A stretch of DNA of 64,000 nucleotides from Oscillospiraceae bacterium (GTDB taxonomy: Bacteria; Bacillota; Clostridia; Oscillospirales; Ruminococcaceae). The stretch covers positions 186,001 to 250,000 of the forward strand of contig JAEDJD010000001.1 in NCBI GenBank assembly GCA_016296505.1, written 5' to 3'. The position numbers and the translations under genes were made by a program. Below the pieces are notes generated by a model. That model was given only the letters and a program-made list of their open reading frames with translations, searched no databases and was not told where the DNA came from. Below, piece after piece: positions 37,287-46,344 of this stretch (the stretch's first letter is position 1; each line of letters begins with the position of its first letter).

Positions 37287-37324
37287 AAAAAAGTAACCGT
37301 TCTACCGAAGCAGAACGGTTACTT
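37287..37324 (-). terminator. terminator of gapA
   Basis: The arms AAGTAACCGTTCT and AGAACGGTTACTT are followed on the minus strand by a run of T. Confidence 0.9.
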
Positions 37325-37355
37325 CAATTAGCAAATCATTTCGTGAGAGGGGAGA

Positions 37356-38393
37356 TTAGCCCAGCTCTGCGAAATACTTGATGGTGCGAACCATCTGGCT
37401 GGTGTAGGAGTTCTCGTTGTCGTACCAGGAAACAACCTGAACCTCATAGAGATCATCAGCAATCTTTGCAACCATGGTCTGAGTTGCATCAAACAGAGAA
37501 CCATAGGTCATGCCGATAACGTCGGAGGAAACGATCTGATCCTCGTTGTAGCCGAAGGAAGCAGAAGCAGCAGCCTTCATTGCAGCATTGATGCCTTCCT
37601 TGGTTACATCAGAACCCTTGACAACAGCGGTCAGGATGGTGGTAGAACCAGTCGGAACCGGAACACGCTGTGCAGAACCGATCAGCTTACCGTTCAGCTC
37701 CGGAATAACCAGACCGATTGCCTTTGCAGCACCAGTGGAGTTCGGAACGATGTTAGCAGCGCCAGCGCGTGCGCGACGGAGATCGCCCTTGCGGTGCGGA
37801 CCATCAAGGATCATCTGATCGCCGGTGTAAGCGTGAATGGTGCTCATGATACCGGACTGGATCGGAGCATAGTCGTTCAGAGCCTTAGCCATCGGAGCAA
37901 GGCAGTTGGTGGTGCAGGAAGCTGCGGAAATGATTTTGTCATCAGCAGTGAGCGTATTCTCGTTGACGGAGAAAACGATGGTGGGGAGATCGTTGCCTGC
38001 CGGAGCAGAAATAACAACCTTCTTTGCGCCAGCGTCGATGTGAGCCTGTGCCTTGTCCTTAGAGCAGTAGAAGCCGGTGCACTCAAGAACAACGTCAACA
38101 CCGATTTCGCCCCACGGCAGCTCAGCAGCGTTTGCCTTTGCGTAGATGGTCAGGGTCTTGCCGTCGACAGTGATGGTACCAGCCTCGTCATCAGCAGAAA
38201 CAGTGTGAAGGTTCTCGCCGATAATGCCGCAGTAGCCCTTCTGAGCTGTATCATATTTGAGCAGATGAGCAAGCATGGAAGGCTTGGTCAGGTCGTTGAT
38301 TGCAACAACCTCATAGCCCTCTGCGCCGAACATCTGACGGAAAGCCAGACGTCCGATACGGCCGAAACCATTAATAGCAACTTTAACAGACAT
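37356..38393 (-). CDS. gapA: glyceraldehyde-3-phosphate dehydrogenase
   Basis: The NAD-dependent glycolytic enzyme. The nucleotide fold [14 protein letters not shown] opens the protein, the catalytic cysteine is in [15 protein letters not shown] near residue 158, and the C-terminal [15 protein letters not shown] is typical. At 345 aa it is a little longer than most. It has its own promoter and terminator, an AGGAGG site and codons typical of highly expressed genes. Confidence 0.96.
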   Translation of the reverse strand: MSVKVAINGFGRIGRLAFRQMFGAEGYEVVAINDLTKPSMLAHLLKYDTAQKGYCGIIGENLHTVSADDEAGTITVDGKTLTIYAKANAAELPWGEIGVDVVLECTGFYCSKDKAQAHIDAGAKKVVISAPAGNDLPTIVFSVNENTLTADDKIISAASCTTNCLAPMAKALNDYAPIQSGIMSTIHAYTGDQMILDGPHRKGDLRRARAGAANIVPNSTGAAKAIGLVIPELNGKLIGSAQRVPVPTGSTTILTAVVKGSDVTKEGINAAMKAAASASFGYNEDQIVSSDVIGMTYGSLFDATQTMVAKIADDLYEVQVVSWYDNENSYTSQMVRTIKYFAELG

Positions 38394-38423
38394 TGGAATT
38401 ACCTCCTAAATTTTGATACTTCT

Positions 38424-38452
38424 ATTTTACACCATTTTGCCGGAAATTGCAA
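38424..38452 (-). promoter_or_regulatory. promoter of gapA
   Basis: On the minus strand TTGCAA (38452-38447) and TAAAAT (38429-38424) are 17 bp apart, about 30 nt from the start codon. Confidence 0.7.
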
Positions 38453-38635
38453 GCATTTTAGCAAAAAAATAATGTTGAAAACAAAAAAGAAAATGAATTT
38501 GTCAGAATTATACATAATAATTCGGGTTGAATTAGATGAAATCACAAACATTGCAAAAAAGACTCGAATTTTTCGCGGTATTCGTGTATAATAATTAGAC
38601 GACAACGACGATCACGTGATAGAAAGGGGAAACCT

Positions 38636-39466
38636 ATGACAGAAACTTTTTTTACTGACGGCGCATCACTGCCGCTTCAAACAATTTCGATTCTGCAAGC
38701 TCGCAGCCAAGCGGATCGGGAGACGCTTTCGGCGGTACAATATGCAGCCAGACAGCTTTGCGTACAGAAGGACGATACTGGTATGCCGCTAGATCCGGTG
38801 CAGCGAGAAGTATATTTATCGCTTATGGAAACCTGCTATCGTTTGCAGCGTCAGATTGCGTGTACAGAGGAACTGCTGGGCTATGAGAAAGGGTTGCACA
38901 ATACGGCGGTAGAGTTTGACCTTTGCCGAATACTGCGTCGATTTGTGAATCTGATAGAAGAATTGACGGATGGCAGAATCACAATCGGAGCCTGTACGAT
39001 TCCGCATGGGTTATATGCAAGAATGCATCCGGAACGTCTGCACTTCACGTTGCTGCATATGATGGAGCATATGCTTTGGGAAATGCCTGAAGCGAATATG
39101 ATGGACTTTTCAGCGAAATGCGTACAAAAGGATTTACGAATAGAGATGAGATTCTGGCGCGATCCGGATAGAAATTCGGAGCCGCTTCAATTCTTAACGC
39201 CTGTGGATGAGAAGGGAATGCTGCCGGATTCTCCCATCAACCTGACAAAGCACTTCTGCGAATGCTATCAAGCAAGAATTCTGCGGCAAGCTTCGGACGG
39301 GAAACCAGTATGTTCGCTTGTATTGCCGGCAGCCCGCGCGCTCAATCCTCTGTTGAAAGTCAGTTCGGATTCTGCAAAGCTTCTGGACGACACGCTGTTC
39401 CGTGCAGTGCTGTCCAATTTGTTATCGGTAGAAACGATGTTGACGTCGGCGTCGGACTGGGAGTGA
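38636..39466 (+). CDS. degenerate histidine-kinase-like protein, unknown role
   Basis: A 276-aa soluble protein with no membrane helix. The order resembles a histidine kinase core: an N-terminal helical pair (about 10-85) like a dimerisation domain, then EFDLCRILRRFVNLIEEL, a stretch like an N-box but without the Asn (HFTLLHMMEHMLWEMPE), and an end like a G2/last-strand region (INLTKHFCECYQARILRQ, VCSLVLPA). No phosphorylatable His in an HExxN/P context and no DxGxG box are seen, so catalysis is unlikely. It may be a scaffold or regulatory remnant. GAAAGGGG lies upstream of ATG. Confidence 0.55.
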   Translation: MTETFFTDGASLPLQTISILQARSQADRETLSAVQYAARQLCVQKDDTGMPLDPVQREVYLSLMETCYRLQRQIACTEELLGYEKGLHNTAVEFDLCRILRRFVNLIEELTDGRITIGACTIPHGLYARMHPERLHFTLLHMMEHMLWEMPEANMMDFSAKCVQKDLRIEMRFWRDPDRNSEPLQFLTPVDEKGMLPDSPINLTKHFCECYQARILRQASDGKPVCSLVLPAARALNPLLKVSSDSAKLLDDTLFRAVLSNLLSVETMLTSASDWE

Positions 39467-39538
39467 TATTCGTCAGTTTGCATAAACGCAGCATGGAGGA
39501 TTTGTAAGTTCTGTTCTTCATAATTTGTTCATTTTCTA

Positions 39539-39567
39539 TTGACATTTTGATCAAAATATGCTATACT
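39539..39567 (+). promoter_or_regulatory. promoter of the prepilin-like gene
   Basis: TTGACA (39539-39544) and TATACT (39562-39567) are 17 bp apart. The predicted leader is about 100 nt. Confidence 0.8.
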
Positions 39568-39674
39568 ATTGGTGATATCGTGAGTGTTTTACATTCAGTT
39601 CAAAGATGAGCTGATTGTGTGTTTTTTCGGCGATGCTGCCGGACGATTTGATCCAAAGAAAAGAGGGATTGACT

Positions 39675-40394
39675 ATGAAGCAAGACTGTTCTTCTCGGAA
39701 ACGCGCTGTTTCCGGTTTTACGCTCCTTGAAATTGTCATTGTTATAGCGATTATTTCGATCTTGCTCGGCGTATTGGTTCCGACCATGCGGACGTATATG
39801 ACAAAGAGCCGTTTAAATACAGCAAATAGCAATGCAAAGGTTATTTTCAATTCTCTGCAAACCATTATGCAGGAGTATGAATTTTCAGAACGTATGGAAG
39901 ATGAGTCTTTGTTCTACGGCGTGGATAGCGATCCGACTAAGCATAAGAAGGGCAATATACAGCTTTATTGTGTGAATGGCGTGATTGATCTGAGCAGAAG
40001 CGTTTTGCATAACGCTTCCGGTGCTGCGCCGATAGATTCAAGCAGTCAGTTTATTGCTATGACTGATTCGATGATCGGTTCTACGCCCAGTACGGCAGCG
40101 CCCAGAACGATTGGCGCTCGTATGAATCGACTGTATAGCGATTATAGCTCCATGACATGGTGTGCGCTGATTCAGGATTATTCTGTTGCTGGCGTGTTGT
40201 GTGCGACCTCTGAAAGCTCACAGTATATCGGTGCATATCCGCTTCAGATTCATGAAAGAAGACTGCAGGTGGAAGGCAGTACGCTGACTGCTGGCTCGAT
40301 TCCGAGTGCGGTCAATAGCAGTATTACTGGCAGTGCGCTTGCAGAATACTGTGCATTGGCATGGAACAAAAGTATGGTTTATGGTTCAATATAA
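39675..40394 (+). CDS. type IV pilin-like protein with prepilin signal
   Basis: A 239-aa protein with a basic leader (MKQDCSSRKRAVSG) followed by FTLLEIVIVIAIISILLGVL, the canonical prepilin peptidase site G-FTLLE plus hydrophobic helix. The rest is a soluble pseudopilin-like head of about 200 aa. No pilus assembly genes (pilB, pilC, pilD) are next to it, so it is an orphan. ATG 39675 follows AGAGGGA; the frame further upstream has no ribosome site. It could be part of a type IV pilus or of a pseudopilus for secretion or DNA uptake. Confidence 0.85.
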   Translation: MKQDCSSRKRAVSGFTLLEIVIVIAIISILLGVLVPTMRTYMTKSRLNTANSNAKVIFNSLQTIMQEYEFSERMEDESLFYGVDSDPTKHKKGNIQLYCVNGVIDLSRSVLHNASGAAPIDSSSQFIAMTDSMIGSTPSTAAPRTIGARMNRLYSDYSSMTWCALIQDYSVAGVLCATSESSQYIGAYPLQIHERRLQVEGSTLTAGSIPSAVNSSITGSALAEYCALAWNKSMVYGSI

Positions 40395-40407
40395 TTTATG
40401 ATTTATG

Positions 40408-40438
40408 AAATGCCGCGTAGAAATGCGCGGCATTTTTA
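40408..40438 (+). terminator. terminator of the prepilin-like gene
   Basis: The arms ATGCCGCG and CGCGGCAT are followed by TTTTT. Confidence 0.88.
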
Positions 40439-40450
40439 TACGAAAAGGAC

Positions 40451-40486
40451 AAAAGGACAACCTAATGCGTCAGGTTGTCCTTTTTT
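40451..40486. terminator. second terminator, for the patatin gene
   Basis: The arms AAAAGGACAACCT and AGGTTGTCCTTTT lie between convergent genes, with T-runs on both strands. Confidence 0.88.
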
Positions 40487-40503
40487 GATTGTGTGCGTAT
40501 CAA

Positions 40504-41607
40504 TTATCGTCTGCGCAGTTCAAGCACTGCTTCGTAATCAATCAGGGCGTCGAGCAGAAGCTTCGGCTGCATAACCCAAGCAACGCGGACGTTGTTTGGA
40601 TCCAGAAAACGATAGTGAATCTCCATTCCGGGCGTATTGTGCTGCTGCAAACGCCAGCTGTCAATTTCAAAAACATTGTCGTAAAAGAAATTTCCGCCCA
40701 ATGTGGGGAGTGGAACATTCGGTGCAAAACGGGTTCGATATTCGTTCAGGAAGCCGGAGAGCTGCGCAGAATTCTGGAATAGACGCTGCATTTTTTGTAT
40801 CAGCATCGCATGGATGTCCTCATTGGTCAGCGCGGCAGTGCCATTGCCTTCGATAATGGCTTTGGCGTCTGCATAGCCCTGCTCGAAATTAGAACGAATC
40901 TTGCTCTGTGCAAAATTAAGTGTGCCGGTCAGCAGATTGCCCATGGCTTTCGAGGGTTTAATCAGCGTAAAATCGCAGTCTGGATAGTGTTCAAACAGAT
41001 TGCTGTTGCCAACGGAAGTACCGCCGTAAAGCGAAAGCTGCGGACGCATAGATACAAGCAGAAGATTGCGGTGACCTTCCGCATATGCCGGCTGGACGCA
41101 GAGATCGCCTTCCGGAGTCACGCTGCCGTCCATAAATTCTCTGCCGAGATAGCGTTCCGGCGCATAAATATGAGGGATTGCAGACGATGCGAGCAGAAGC
41201 GTGCGGATTGCGTCTGCGGAAAGACCGTTCAGCTTGAAGAATACCGGCTGATTCTCAACGGTATCGTGGACGCTTACATAGGTCGAAATCTTGGAAGTGC
41301 TGACCTGCTCCAGCGGGAGCTGGTTAATCATACGGATCAAACCGTCGCGAGAGAAGAATGCACCATCAGAGCCGCGCGCCAGCAGATCGGATGGCTGAAT
41401 TTGCTCCCAGATGCGTTTTGCATATGCCGGATCGCCGATTGCAAACAGCGCCGCATTCAGAGCGCCGACAGAACAGCCGGCGACTGTGGTGATATCTGTT
41501 GTCATGCCGGCTTCAGCGAGAGCCTGCCATGCACCGATCTGGAATGCGCCCTTTGCGCCGCCGCCGCCAAGCAGCAGGGCAGTTGTTTTTTTTGTCTTTT
41601 GTTCCAT
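40504..41607 (-). CDS. patatin-like phospholipase
   Basis: A 367-aa lipid acyl hydrolase with a Ser-Asp dyad. The oxyanion motif GGGGAKGAFQIG is at residues 14-25, the nucleophile GCSVGALNAA near 44-53, and the Asp in the FMDGSVTPEGD segment near 155. About 200 residues after the catalytic part have no clear motif. It has no signal peptide, so it acts on the inner leaflet or on imported lipids. It is a single-gene unit with its own promoter. Confidence 0.9.
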   Translation of the reverse strand: MEQKTKKTTALLLGGGGAKGAFQIGAWQALAEAGMTTDITTVAGCSVGALNAALFAIGDPAYAKRIWEQIQPSDLLARGSDGAFFSRDGLIRMINQLPLEQVSTSKISTYVSVHDTVENQPVFFKLNGLSADAIRTLLLASSAIPHIYAPERYLGREFMDGSVTPEGDLCVQPAYAEGHRNLLLVSMRPQLSLYGGTSVGNSNLFEHYPDCDFTLIKPSKAMGNLLTGTLNFAQSKIRSNFEQGYADAKAIIEGNGTAALTNEDIHAMLIQKMQRLFQNSAQLSGFLNEYRTRFAPNVPLPTLGGNFFYDNVFEIDSWRLQQHNTPGMEIHYRFLDPNNVRVAWVMQPKLLLDALIDYEAVLELRRR

Positions 41608-41696
41608 AAGTCTACTCCTTTCGGACTTGTCAAGGTGTATGTGCTGAGTGTTGTATAAGGTATCGTTCGGACTGCATTCGTCCGACGACTGCTTTC

Positions 41697-41725
41697 ATCA
41701 TAGCATGAACCGTATATTTTGTCAA
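41697..41725 (-). promoter_or_regulatory. promoter of the patatin gene
   Basis: On the minus strand TTGACA (41725-41720) and TATGAT (41702-41697) are 17 bp apart. The leader is about 85 nt. Confidence 0.8.
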
Positions 41726-41823
41726 GTATTTTATTGCAGTTTGGCGATAGCTGATATGCTTTCTGTATGCTTTCGTTTTATCCTGCTATTCTGCCGCATA
41801 TAGTAAATAGGGAGGCGGTTATC

Positions 41824-42951
41824 ATGAAAAGATATTCATGGGCATTATTGTTGCTGATTGCAGTATTGTTGATACATATTTTCCAGCCGATACCGGCTGC
41901 AGCGGAGGAGTCAGAGCAGTCGTACAGTACGGCGCTGATTGAAGCGCAGACGGGGATGTGCCTGAGCGGGGCAGAGCCGGAACAGATTCTGCCGATCGGC
42001 AGTCAGACGAAACTCATGACGGTTTATTTGACGGCAGAGGCAATTGCGGCAGGCAGAATGACGCTCGATGAAGCAGTGACGGTATCGCCGTCAGCCGAAG
42101 GTGTGGATGGCGCAACAATCTGGCTGCGGGCGGGTGAACAGATGACGGTCGATGATTTGCTGAAAGCGGTTATTATCGGCAATGCAAATGATGCTTGCGT
42201 AGCGCTTGCCTGCCGGTTATCGGGTTCAGAACAGCAATTTGTCATGGAAATGAATGCGGCGGCGTTTTCGCTTGAGATGCGGCATACGCGATTTACAGAC
42301 TGCACCGGACTGTCTGCGGATAATCTGTCAACGGCGCATGAACTGGGACTTTTGTGTCGTGCGCTGCTGCAATATGATTTTCTGTCGCTGTCGTTGACAA
42401 CATGGCGGGATTTTCTTCGTGATGGCGAAACGGAGCTGGTATCTGAAAATCGTTTCACCAAAAGCTATGAGGGCTTGTGCGGATTTAAGGCAGGTCACGG
42501 CGACGCTTCGGGTTATACATTGACGCTTGGGGCGGAACGCAACGGATTATGTATGATTGCAGTTGTACTCGGCTGCGACGATCCGGACGCGCGGTTTGAT
42601 ACTGCAAAATCACTGCTGCATGAAGGCTTGACCGGCTATTATGTCACAACGCCAGACTACTCTGCGGAGTTCATGCAGCCGATGAAAGTACGGCACGGAA
42701 CGGAGGAGGCGGTGCTTGTGGAAACGGGAGATCTGATATCGGTTGCGCTGCGAAAAGGCGAGCAGATCAGCAGCGTGACGGTACTGCCGCGCTGGCTGGA
42801 TGCGCCGGTACAGAAAAATGCGGTGATTGGCGCGGCGGCGTTTTATTGCGATGATACGCTTATTTGTGAGGCGTCGCTTCGTGCCTCGGAGAGCGTACCG
42901 CGCCGCAGATTGACAGATACGCTGCGTATGTTACTCCACGCAATGTTTTAG
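41824..42951 (+). CDS. D-alanyl-D-alanine carboxypeptidase-like (PBP5 family), altered motifs
   Basis: A secreted or membrane-bound 375-aa protein with a signal peptide (about 1-25, cut near AAAEE) and an S11 peptidase domain. The nucleophile motif is S-Q-T-K (GSQTKLMTVYL). Where the family has S-x-N the sequence reads GNANDACVALA, with Asn in place of Ser, and where it has K-T-G it reads FKAGHGDASGY, with Ala in place of Thr. The C-terminal beta domain (about 260-350) and a short basic end follow. Either an unusual active enzyme or a non-catalytic relative is possible. GGAGG sits 7 nt before ATG 41824. Confidence 0.8.
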   Translation: MKRYSWALLLLIAVLLIHIFQPIPAAAEESEQSYSTALIEAQTGMCLSGAEPEQILPIGSQTKLMTVYLTAEAIAAGRMTLDEAVTVSPSAEGVDGATIWLRAGEQMTVDDLLKAVIIGNANDACVALACRLSGSEQQFVMEMNAAAFSLEMRHTRFTDCTGLSADNLSTAHELGLLCRALLQYDFLSLSLTTWRDFLRDGETELVSENRFTKSYEGLCGFKAGHGDASGYTLTLGAERNGLCMIAVVLGCDDPDARFDTAKSLLHEGLTGYYVTTPDYSAEFMQPMKVRHGTEEAVLVETGDLISVALRKGEQISSVTVLPRWLDAPVQKNAVIGAAAFYCDDTLICEASLRASESVPRRRLTDTLRMLLHAMF

Positions 42952-43038
42952 ATGGAATTATGTGTTTCATTCTATTTGGGCAATATGTTCAAAGGATTTC
43001 GTAAAATTTGGTATTATTGCCAAAAAGGCGGAAAGCAC

Positions 43039-43067
43039 TTGCATTCTTCGCGAAACTATAGTAAAAT
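43039..43067 (+). promoter_or_regulatory. promoter of pgi
   Basis: TTGCAT (43039-43044) and TAAAAT (43062-43067) are 17 bp apart, with a leader of about 115 nt. Confidence 0.65.
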
Positions 43068-43185
43068 ATAAGAATATAAGTGATACTGCCGCCCTTTTCC
43101 TGAACAAGTGCAGCGGTGCTCTTATGGAACCCGCCGCGCCGTCTGATGGCACGGTCAATACAAGTAGTAGTGGAGGATGTAACAT

Positions 43186-44520
43186 ATGGCTTTGAAGCTG
43201 AATACCAGCTATCTGTCCGGCTTCCTTGGTGAGGATGAGCTGAAGGGGATTGCTGTTCAGGCAGAGGCTGCAGCGAAGGTTCTGCACGACAGATCCGGTC
43301 TCGGAAATGATTTTCTGGGCTGGCTGACGCTGCCGACTGATTATGACAAGGAGGAGTTCGTTCGCATTAAAGCTGCGGCAGCACGCATCAAGGAACAAGC
43401 GGATGTACTCGTTGTGATCGGTATTGGCGGTTCCTATCTTGGCGCGCGTGCGGCGATCGAACTGCTCAAATCGCCGTTCTATAATAATATGAAAAAAGAT
43501 ACCCCCGATATTTATTATGTCGGAAATAATATCTCCCCGACCTATCTGAATGAGGTGCTTGCAATCTGCGAGGGCAGAGATATTGCAGTCAATGTCATTT
43601 CAAAATCCGGCACCACAACAGAACCGGCACTTGCATTCCGCATCTTCAAGAAGCTGTTGGAGGACAAGTACGGTAAGGCTGAGGCGAAGAATCGTATCTA
43701 TTGCACAACGGATAAGGCGCGCGGAACACTCAAAAATCTCGCGGACGCGGAAGGCTATGAGAGCTTTGTCATTCCGGATGATGTCGGCGGTCGTTTTTCC
43801 GTCCTGACGGCTGTTGGTCTGCTGCCGATCGCTGCTGCCGGCTGTGATATTGACAAGCTTATGGCAGGCGCTGCTGCTGCACAGAAGGCTTATGCCGCAC
43901 CGTTTGCAGAAAATGACTGCTACAAGTATGCGGCACTCCGCAATATTTTCTATCGCAAGGGTAAGGCTGTCGAAATGGTCGTCAGCTACGATCCGTCCAT
44001 GACCATGATGAATGAGTGGTACAAGCAGCTCTACGGCGAGTCCGAGGGTAAGGATAACAAGGGCTTGTTCCCGTCCTCGGCAATCTTCTCAACAGACCTG
44101 CATTCCATGGGACAGTATATTCAGGACGGCGCAAGACTTCTGTTCGAGACCGTTGTTGATATTAAGCAGCCGAAACAGGATCTGTTCTTGGAGCCGGATG
44201 CGGAAAATGCGGACGGACTCAATTTCCTGACCGGTCAGAATATGAGTATCGTCAATCGTCGTGCTCTGGAAGGTACGATTCTTGCACATACCGAGGGCGG
44301 CGTCCCGAATATCGTGCTGGAGCTTGATGATACTGCGGAGGAATCCCTCGGCTGGCTCATCTACTTCTTTGAAAAGGCGTGTGCGGTTTCCGGCTATATG
44401 CTCGGCGTGAATCCGTTCAATCAGCCCGGCGTGGAAAGCTATAAGAAAAATATGTTCGCATTGCTCGGCAAGCCCGGCTATGAGGATATGAAGGCTGAAC
44501 TCGAAGCAAAACTTCACTAA
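43186..44520 (+). CDS. pgi: glucose-6-phosphate isomerase
   Basis: Interconverts glucose-6-P and fructose-6-P. The length of 444 aa fits the short Gram-positive type. [19 protein letters not shown] is the sugar-phosphate loop, [17 protein letters not shown] the SIS motif, and [16 protein letters not shown] the C-terminal signature. GGAGG lies upstream of ATG. Confidence 0.96.
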   Translation: MALKLNTSYLSGFLGEDELKGIAVQAEAAAKVLHDRSGLGNDFLGWLTLPTDYDKEEFVRIKAAAARIKEQADVLVVIGIGGSYLGARAAIELLKSPFYNNMKKDTPDIYYVGNNISPTYLNEVLAICEGRDIAVNVISKSGTTTEPALAFRIFKKLLEDKYGKAEAKNRIYCTTDKARGTLKNLADAEGYESFVIPDDVGGRFSVLTAVGLLPIAAAGCDIDKLMAGAAAAQKAYAAPFAENDCYKYAALRNIFYRKGKAVEMVVSYDPSMTMMNEWYKQLYGESEGKDNKGLFPSSAIFSTDLHSMGQYIQDGARLLFETVVDIKQPKQDLFLEPDAENADGLNFLTGQNMSIVNRRALEGTILAHTEGGVPNIVLELDDTAEESLGWLIYFFEKACAVSGYMLGVNPFNQPGVESYKKNMFALLGKPGYEDMKAELEAKLH

Positions 44521-44594
44521 TTGATACTGGTTCCTATAATTTATGCTGCCAAAATATGCAGCGCACGATTTGAAATTCAGAAGGGAGAATTACT

Positions 44595-45014
44595 ATGATT
44601 CAAGTAATTACCGGAAAAAGAGGCTCTGGAAAGACCAAGATTCTGCTTGGTATGATCGACGATGCGGTGAAGGCGTCTACAGGCGATATCATCTGCATTG
44701 AAAAGTGCATGAAGCTTACCTATAGCGTCAATCACAAGGTTCGTCTTGTGGACGCAGAACGCTATAATATCAACGGCTTTGATATGTTCTATGGCTTTGT
44801 TGCAGGCGTGCTCGCAGGCAACTACGATATCAAAGAGGTCTTTGTCGACGGCATCCTCAAGATCGGCGGCAGAAACTATGACGAGTTGGGTCTCCTGCTC
44901 GAAAAGCTCGATATTTTGACTGGCGATGATGTCCAGATGATCTTCACTGTCTCTGAGGACAACGATAGTCTGCCGGAGTCTGTGCTGAAATACCTGATTC
45001 CGCAGGCTGACTAA
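44595..45014 (+). CDS. small P-loop ATPase-like protein
   Basis: A 139-aa protein with Walker A TGKRGSGKTKILL at residues 6-18 and a possible Walker B strand EVFVDGIL near 85. It has no further domain, so it is shorter than usual ATPases. Similar short proteins in Ruminococcaceae are labelled only as ATP-binding or PilT-like; I cannot give a function. The clear AGGGAG site suggests that it is translated. It starts 74 nt after pgi and has no visible promoter of its own. Confidence 0.75.
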   Translation: MIQVITGKRGSGKTKILLGMIDDAVKASTGDIICIEKCMKLTYSVNHKVRLVDAERYNINGFDMFYGFVAGVLAGNYDIKEVFVDGILKIGGRNYDELGLLLEKLDILTGDDVQMIFTVSEDNDSLPESVLKYLIPQAD

Positions 45015-45054
45015 TCAGAAATTTAGCGGAATTGCCGCAAATTCTGAGATTCAA

Positions 45055-45083
45055 TTGACAAAAAGCGGCGTTTTTGGTATAAT
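45055..45083 (+). promoter_or_regulatory. promoter of yceD-rpmF
   Basis: TTGACA (45055-45060) and TATAAT (45078-45083) are perfect boxes 17 bp apart. Confidence 0.88.
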
Positions 45084-45141
45084 CATTCCGTAATGCTATG
45101 TGCAAAAACGCCACAGATTTCTGAAGGGTGGGCTGTATTCT

Positions 45142-45636
45142 ATGCAGGAGGTATCGAGCGAATACCGGATTTCGATTCGGTCGCTGCTGCTGCGTCCGGA
45201 TGAGAAAAAGACGCTTTCCCTCGAAATCAATGCTGAGACGACGGCATCCTATGGGCTGCCGTGCGTAAAGCTGCCGAGGCTGGATGGATTGCTTGAAAAC
45301 CGTGCAGGCATACTGATGATGAATTATCATCTGGATTGTGTGCTTGCATTGGAATGTGACCGTTGCCTTGCGCCTGTTGAGATGCCCGTTTCGGTTGCAT
45401 TCTCGCACGTCATCGTTACGGAAACTGCCTCGGAGCAGAATGATGCCGAGTATCTGCTGGCACCCGATGCGATGCTGGATCTCGCCGAGGTCGCAATGAC
45501 GGATCTGCGGCTTTCTATGCCGACTAAGATTCTATGCAGTCCGGATTGCAAGGGGCTTTGTCCCATTTGCGGACAGAACCGCAATCTTACCGACTGCGGC
45601 TGTGACACCGGTGATATCACTCTGAGCTATCAGTGA
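45142..45636 (+). CDS. YceD/DUF177 family protein
   Basis: A 164-aa member of the YceD family, linked in other bacteria to 23S rRNA processing and almost always encoded before rpmF, as here. LECDRCLAPVEMPV and the zinc-type C-terminal CSPDCKGLCPICGQNRN are the typical cysteine motifs. The start is ATG 45142; the ribosome site is weak (AAGGGTGG, 11 nt away). Confidence 0.88.
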   Translation: MQEVSSEYRISIRSLLLRPDEKKTLSLEINAETTASYGLPCVKLPRLDGLLENRAGILMMNYHLDCVLALECDRCLAPVEMPVSVAFSHVIVTETASEQNDAEYLLAPDAMLDLAEVAMTDLRLSMPTKILCSPDCKGLCPICGQNRNLTDCGCDTGDITLSYQ

Positions 45637-45694
45637 TCCGGCAGTCGCGTTTTTACCATTATGCTAGCGCAATTTATTAAAGGAGGTGCCGACA

Positions 45695-45880
45695 ATGGCA
45701 GTACCGAAGGGAAAAGTTTCCAAGGCTCGACGCAATAAGCGCCGTTCCGCAGTCAGCAAGCTGGCTATGCCTGCAATGAGCGTTTGCTCTAACTGCGGCG
45801 CAATTAAAGCGCCCCATAAGGTTTGCAAGAAGTGCGGATTCTATAATGGCGTTGCTGTGCTCAAGATCGAGGAAGAGTAA
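45695..45880 (+). CDS. rpmF: 50S ribosomal protein L32
   Basis: A 61-aa ribosomal protein with the basic start MAVPKGKVSKARRNKRRS and an intact zinc ribbon (CSNCG and CKKCG, the zinc-containing form). AAAGGAGGT lies 8 nt before ATG 45695. It is co-transcribed with yceD and followed by a terminator. Confidence 0.96.
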   Translation: MAVPKGKVSKARRNKRRSAVSKLAMPAMSVCSNCGAIKAPHKVCKKCGFYNGVAVLKIEEE

Positions 45881-45908
45881 TTCTCAGATTTTGTAACAAG
45901 CGAATTGC

Positions 45909-45948
45909 AAAAAGGGGGAGAGGGACGAGGCGTACTTCTCCCCTTTTC
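45909..45948 (+). terminator. terminator of yceD-rpmF
   Basis: The arms AAAAGGGGGAGA and TTCTCCCCTTTT have a 15-nt loop. Confidence 0.85.
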
Positions 45949-45974
45949 GTCTTTATTATAGGGTGGAATTTGTT

Positions 45975-46322
45975 ATGGCATATCATTATCATATTACAAG
46001 GGCGGTATTCTGGAATGCTGATCCCGATCCAATTAGAATGGAAGAAGTCGAACAAATGGCTGAGCTGCTGCCGCCCGGATTTCAAATTGATTGGGATGGC
46101 GTGCTAGAGGTGCGTACACCTTATGGCATCGAAACGGAACCGATCGGTCCGTGCCTGTTTTATCAGGATTACTATGCGCCAGAGGATCGCGTATACGTTC
46201 GTTTTCAGGAAGAAGTGCCTTGGTTTGCTCTGGAGGATCCCAGCAAACTGGAACCGTTTCTGGCGCTTGCAGAGTTGCTGAATGCCGCTGTGCAGGATGA
46301 TGACGGATTGATCTATTCATAA
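45975..46322 (+). CDS. hypothetical acidic protein
   Basis: A 115-aa acidic soluble protein (AYHYHITRAVFWNAD...), with no family I recognise and no membrane segment. It lies 22 nt before the DUF512 gene in the same direction and probably shares its transcript. The start ATG 45975 has a weak GGGTGG site. Confidence 0.6.
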   Translation: MAYHYHITRAVFWNADPDPIRMEEVEQMAELLPPGFQIDWDGVLEVRTPYGIETEPIGPCLFYQDYYAPEDRVYVRFQEEVPWFALEDPSKLEPFLALAELLNAAVQDDDGLIYS

Positions 46323-46344
46323 ATCATAATGCCGGAGGAATTGT

